A stretch of DNA of 7,626 nt, taken from the NCBI GenBank assembly GCA_030066245.1, contig JASJBY010000260.1:1-7626 (forward strand), written 5' to 3'. The notes beneath the pieces are model-generated. The model saw only the letters and a list, made by a program, of their open reading frames with translations. It ran no database searches and was not told the origin of the DNA. Below are positions 4,429-7,626 of this stretch, piece by piece. A program made the position numbers and the translations under genes. Position 1 is the first letter of the stretch. Every line of letters starts with the position of its first letter. The stretch is from Gammaproteobacteria bacterium (lineage in GTDB: Bacteria; Pseudomonadota; Gammaproteobacteria; JAABTG01).

Positions 4429-6477
4429 ATGGGCTTGAATCCGTTTCTTTGCGACGGGCAAAGACCAGGGTCGACGAGCTTGCGGATCAATTGGCGCCAG
4501 CGGTTTCGCAACGCTTGTCGTTGTGTGACGGCACCTGTTGGAACAGTAGCCTGCGGCGCCATGCTGCTGGCCGCCGCATGGCCCGCTGGCGTCTTTGCCG
4601 CACCTGCCGAGCCTCTCGCACCGGGCCATACAGCGCTCGGATACGACCCGCCGGCTCCCGGCAGCTACGCGCTGCCTCCCCTTGGCGACGCCGGCGACGG
4701 TCAGGTCCTGGACGCCAGCGGCGACAGCTTGCGACTGCACGGACTGTTGGGCAGCGAGGTCGTGGTGCTCAGCTTTATCTACAGCACCTGCAGCGACACC
4801 AACGGCTGCCCGCTGGCCACCGCCGTGCTCTACAAGCTTCGCTCCACCATCGAAGCGCAGCCGGCCCTGGCCGGAAAGGTGCGCTTCGTGAGCCTGAGCT
4901 TCGATCCCGTCCAGGACACGCCAGAGGTGATTCGACTCTACGGCATGAATTTCACGGGCAGCGAGCAGTCCACCGAGTGGACCTTTCTCACCACCGCCTC
5001 GCAGGAGCAGCTCGAACCAATTCTGGAGGCCTACGGACAGCCGATTCAGCCCGAATTCGACGACACCGGCAAGCTTACCGGCAGGATTGCGCACATCCTC
5101 CGGGTGTTCCTCATCGACAGAGAACGCCGCATCAGGAACATCTACAGCGTCTCCTTTCTGCATGCGGACCTGGTGTTGAACGACATCCTGACGCTACAGC
5201 TCGAACGGCGCGCACAGCAGGAGGCAACCTCGACAATCACGCGGGCCGGCACCCGGCTGAGCCGCGCCGGCGACGACAGGACCGGGTACGAACGGCATGA
5301 TTACCAGAGCCGCTCCCGCAGCGTGGAGGCACGTACCGGCGTCGCGGCCGACTTGATGGCAAACCTGGAGGCGCCGTTGCCCGGGTTACCCGCAGTAGCC
5401 GTTCCCGGCGACAATCCCGCGTCACCGGCGAAGGTGGCCCTGGGCCGCAAGCTCTTCTACGACCGGCGCCTTTCCCTTAACAACACCTTCTCGTGCGCCA
5501 TGTGTCACGTGCCCGAACAGGGCTTCACAAGCAACGAGCTCGAGACCGCCGTGGGCATCGAAGGTCGAAGCGTGCGCCGAAATACACCCACCCTGTATAA
5601 CGTGGCTTTTGCCGAGCGACTCTTTCACGACGGTCGGGAAACCACCCTGGAGCAGCAGGTGTGGGCACCACTGCTGGCTCGAAACGAGATGGGCAACCCC
5701 TCCATCGGCAGTGTGATAGAGAAGCTCAAGGCCATGCCCGACTACGCTGGGTTGTTTGAGGCCGCCTTCGCCGGCAAAGGCCCCAGCATGGAGACAGTCG
5801 GGGGGGCGATTGCCAGCTACGAGCGCACCCTGGTATCGGGCAACTCCCCCTTCGACCGTTGGTATTACGGGGGCAAGGCCGACGCCCTGCGCGACGATGC
5901 CCGCCGGGGCTTCACGATTTTCACGAAAAAAGGGGGGTGCAGCGGCTGCCACACGGTGGGTGCTTCCAGCGCGGTTTTCACTGACCACGGCCTGCATAAC
6001 ACGGGCGTCGGATACTGGGTCTCCATGGGAGCCTCGGGGCGGAAACACCGGGTGCTGGTGGCGCCGGGCGAATACCTGGAAGTCGATGCAGCCACCATCG
6101 CGTCGGTCGGCGAGCGCCAACCCAACGATCTGGGCCTTTACGAGATAACCCAGGCGCCTGCGGATCGCTGGAAGTACAGGACCCCGACGCTGCGCAACGT
6201 CGCGCTCACCGCCCCCTACATGCACAACGGCTCGCTGGCGAGCCTGCGGGACGTGGTCGATTTCTACAACCAAGGCGGCGTGCCGAACGAGTTGCTCGAT
6301 CCGCGCATCCGCCCGCTGCATCTGTCCGAGTCGGAGGTGGCCGATCTGGTCGCCTTCCTCGAGTCTCTGACCGGTGACAACGTGGACGTGCTCGTATCCG
6401 ACGCGTTCGCCGCGCCCGTAGGTGACCTGACCGAGGCCGACCCGGACTGGGCCCACCAATCCCGGTCCGGCCAGTAG
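4429..6477 (+). CDS. Sco/SenC copper-chaperone domain fused to MauG-like di-haem cytochrome c peroxidase
   Basis: A 682-residue exported two-domain protein. After a long basic N-terminus, a hydrophobic segment (about 38-57) ends in VFA-APA, a probable signal-peptidase site. Residues about 80-260 are a Sco domain: thiols C121 and C127, the FVSLSFDPVQDTPEVIRLY strand (153-171) and H223 in the position of the copper-binding histidine. The thiols are spaced CX5C (CSDTNGC), not the usual CX3C. A linker rich in Arg, Ser and Gly (about 262-330) leads to a MauG/CcpA-type peroxidase domain with two haem sites, CAMCH (356-360) and CSGCH (504-508), then LRNVALTAPYMHNGSLASL (588-606) and DFYNQGG. Y613 there may correspond to the tyrosine haem ligand of MauG. 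No second signal peptide occurs in the linker. AGGTGA (4414-4419) supports the ATG. Sco and MauG genes accompany mtoX in other bacteria; here they are one ORF. Likely roles are copper delivery and oxidative maturation or peroxide use. Confidence 0.9.
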   Translation: MGLNPFLCDGQRPGSTSLRINWRQRFRNACRCVTAPVGTVACGAMLLAAAWPAGVFAAPAEPLAPGHTALGYDPPAPGSYALPPLGDAGDGQVLDASGDSLRLHGLLGSEVVVLSFIYSTCSDTNGCPLATAVLYKLRSTIEAQPALAGKVRFVSLSFDPVQDTPEVIRLYGMNFTGSEQSTEWTFLTTASQEQLEPILEAYGQPIQPEFDDTGKLTGRIAHILRVFLIDRERRIRNIYSVSFLHADLVLNDILTLQLERRAQQEATSTITRAGTRLSRAGDDRTGYERHDYQSRSRSVEARTGVAADLMANLEAPLPGLPAVAVPGDNPASPAKVALGRKLFYDRRLSLNNTFSCAMCHVPEQGFTSNELETAVGIEGRSVRRNTPTLYNVAFAERLFHDGRETTLEQQVWAPLLARNEMGNPSIGSVIEKLKAMPDYAGLFEAAFAGKGPSMETVGGAIASYERTLVSGNSPFDRWYYGGKADALRDDARRGFTIFTKKGGCSGCHTVGASSAVFTDHGLHNTGVGYWVSMGASGRKHRVLVAPGEYLEVDAATIASVGERQPNDLGLYEITQAPADRWKYRTPTLRNVALTAPYMHNGSLASLRDVVDFYNQGGVPNELLDPRIRPLHLSESEVADLVAFLESLTGDNVDVLVSDAFAAPVGDLTEADPDWAHQSRSGQ

Positions 6478-6486
6478 CTTGACGTC

Positions 6487-7077
6487 GTGCCCGCCCCGTC
6501 GACACGGAGCCTGGCGACAAAAACTGCCGTTGCGGTTGCGCTCCTGTTGCTCACACCGCTGGCACTGGCCAAGCCGCTGTCGACCGAATCGCCCGGCACC
6601 CCCCTGGAGCTAACCGACCACAACGGTCAACGCCGGCCACTGCCATTCATCAACGGCAAAGTGGTGATGTTGAGCTTTGGCTACACCTCCTGTCCGGACG
6701 TCTGTCCGGTGACGCTGGCCATGGTCGGCAACGTGCTTCGCGACCTCGGTCCGCGCGCCAAGGAGGTGCAGGCGCTGTTCGTATCCCTTGACCCGGAGCG
6801 GGACAGCGCGGAGAGACTGCGGCGTTACGTGCAGCATTTTCATCCTGCCATACTCGGCCTTTCAGGCAGCCATGTGGAGCTCCGGCGACTCGGGCAGCGC
6901 TTCAAAGTCACCCATTCTCGGCGCCCGGGGGCCGACGGCGAGAACTACACCCTGGACCACACAGCCAACCTCTATCTGCTGGACGCGGAAGGACGCGTTG
7001 CCCGCATCGTTCCCTTCGGTTTCCCGCCCCAGCACGTAACCAGGCAGGTTCTGGAACTGCTCGGCCCCGGTCAATAG
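6487..7077 (+). CDS. Sco1/SenC-family copper chaperone
   Basis: A 196-residue Sco protein with a classical layout. Residues 13-28 are a hydrophobic export segment ending in ALA-KP, so it is periplasmic or anchored. The copper motif is canonical: SCPDVCP with C69 and C73 (CX3C), and the third ligand H158 lies in DHTANLYLLD. The SLDPERDSAERLRRY strand (100-114) is also typical. Sco proteins bind copper and reduce or metallate copper sites, best known for cytochrome oxidase CuA. Here the partner is more likely MtoX. The start is GTG at 6487, nine bases after the stop of the fusion gene; no clear Shine-Dalgarno is visible, so translation probably depends on coupling. It differs from the Sco domain of its neighbour in thiol spacing, so the two may have distinct jobs, such as copper donor and thiol reductant. 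Confidence 0.92.
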   Translation: MPAPSTRSLATKTAVAVALLLLTPLALAKPLSTESPGTPLELTDHNGQRRPLPFINGKVVMLSFGYTSCPDVCPVTLAMVGNVLRDLGPRAKEVQALFVSLDPERDSAERLRRYVQHFHPAILGLSGSHVELRRLGQRFKVTHSRRPGADGENYTLDHTANLYLLDAEGRVARIVPFGFPPQHVTRQVLELLGPGQ

Positions 7078-7090
7078 AAGGGCCCGGCGG

Positions 7091-7104
7091 CCGCCCGTGG
7101 GCGG
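7091..7104. repeat. Small GC-rich inverted repeat after the second sco gene
   Basis: CCGCCC-GT-GGGCGG is a perfect 6-bp stem 13 bases after the sco stop. The 2-base loop is too tight for a good hairpin and no T-run follows, so termination is doubtful. Nothing else is recognised in the 112-base gap before the next gene. Confidence 0.35.
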
Positions 7105-7189
7105 GTAGTCGTGATTCCGTGAACAGGGAACCGTCGGCGCTGACTCGGGTCTTCCCAGCACATCAACCCAACAGCAGGAAAGACCCCCG

Positions 7190-7626
7190 ATGCTCAAGAT
7201 GTGTCTCCTTGCCCTGGGTGTTGTCCTCAGCCTACAGGGCGTCAATGCCATAGCCGGGACCAGCCCCGGTCGAGCATCCGAAAGCGCGCTGCCGGAGGGG
7301 CCGCTTTCCACCCAGGTCGTCGGCTATCACATCGGGCCCGGCTACCCGGGCAACGGTTACCTCGAGGGCGATACCGAGCTCGCCGAATGGGCCTTCAAAG
7401 CCTGGGAGAAAGCCGCGGGAGGCGGCCTGCGCTTCGTCAGAACAAACGAGACCAATGCCCGCATTCGCCTCTACTGGGTCGGCCCGCGGGCCGGGTTTTA
7501 CGGCCAGGCAAAGCCCAACACCGACGGGCGGAGTGGCACCACCCTGTTGATCCGGACCAGCGTGCGCGGGCTCGGCCCCGGCATCAAGGCGCTCGTGGAG
7601 CAAGACCGGCTCTTTCGGGACACCAT
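7190..7626 (+). CDS. Secreted matrixin-like metallopeptidase, 5' part only
   Basis: An ORF that starts at ATG 7190 and runs off the window after 145 codons. AGGAAAG (7176-7182) is a good ribosome site seven bases upstream. The first 20 or so residues (MLKMCLLALGVVLSLQGVNA) are a signal peptide. The remainder has the pattern of the N-terminal half of a matrixin/M10-type catalytic domain: AEWAFKAWEKAAGGGLRFV (an ADW-AFKAWE helix before the LRFV strand), then ARIRLYW (the strand that reads ADIxIxW in the family), a GxGxA-like turn (FYGQAK), and a strand LLIRTS. The zinc motif HExxHxxGxxH would lie beyond 7626, so catalysis cannot be confirmed. It lies in the same direction as the mtoX operon, 112 bases after sco, and might be its last member or a separate unit. 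The family call is by pattern only. Confidence 0.6.
   Translation, partial: MLKMCLLALGVVLSLQGVNAIAGTSPGRASESALPEGPLSTQVVGYHIGPGYPGNGYLEGDTELAEWAFKAWEKAAGGGLRFVRTNETNARIRLYWVGPRAGFYGQAKPNTDGRSGTTLLIRTSVRGLGPGIKALVEQDRLFRDT

Noticed and set aside
4168..5163. 331-codon minus-strand frame
   Set aside because: It spans the end of mtoX, the intergenic hairpin and the Sco domain on the opposite strand, with no start signal or motif; a GC-rich shadow.
5422..6459. 345-codon minus-strand frame
   Set aside because: It is exactly antisense to the di-haem domain with its two CXXCH sites; no independent evidence.

Overview
This is a GC-rich proteobacterial window, probably gammaproteobacterial, judged only from codon use and gene families; no rRNA or tRNA fixes the taxon. 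Its core is a methanethiol oxidase (SBP56/MtoX-type) gene cluster, flanked on the left by mobile DNA and running off the right edge into a secreted metallopeptidase-like gene.

Layout. 1-784: right part of an IS5-family insertion sequence with an intact DDE transposase; its left end lies outside the window. 848-1187: two small overlapping genes of unknown function, a 51-aa one-helix membrane protein and a 64-aa soluble protein. 1188-1538: a 351-bp non-coding element with 13-bp terminal inverted repeats, flanked by CTAG on both sides. It sits exactly where the convergent neighbours stop, and each flanking CTAG supplies one neighbour's TAG codon. 1539-1958 (minus): an OsmC-like thiol peroxidase. 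2080-2697 (minus): a TetR-family regulator. 2698-2903: divergent control region with two palindromic sites of the form ATGAA-NN-TTCAT, the likely TetR operators. 2904-4277 (plus): exported methanethiol oxidase. 4286-4324: a strong stem-loop between the first and second genes. 4429-6477: one long protein that joins an N-terminal Sco/SenC copper-chaperone domain to a C-terminal MauG-like di-haem peroxidase domain. 6487-7077: a second, canonical Sco protein. 7190-7626: start of a secreted, matrixin-like protein cut by the window edge.

How the genes fit together. Methanethiol oxidase of the SBP56 family is copper-dependent and converts CH3SH, O2 and water to formaldehyde, H2S and H2O2. Linkage of this enzyme to Sco and MauG-type genes is known from methylotrophs and sulfur bacteria. 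The Sco domains would deliver copper in the periplasm. The MauG domain could mature the oxidase or consume peroxide. The OsmC-like protein on the opposite strand could remove peroxide in the cytoplasm, and the TetR protein probably controls both directions. The most unusual points are the Sco-MauG fusion with a CX5C copper motif next to a separate CX3C Sco, the paired operator, and the small element inserted at a CTAG shared by two convergent stop codons.
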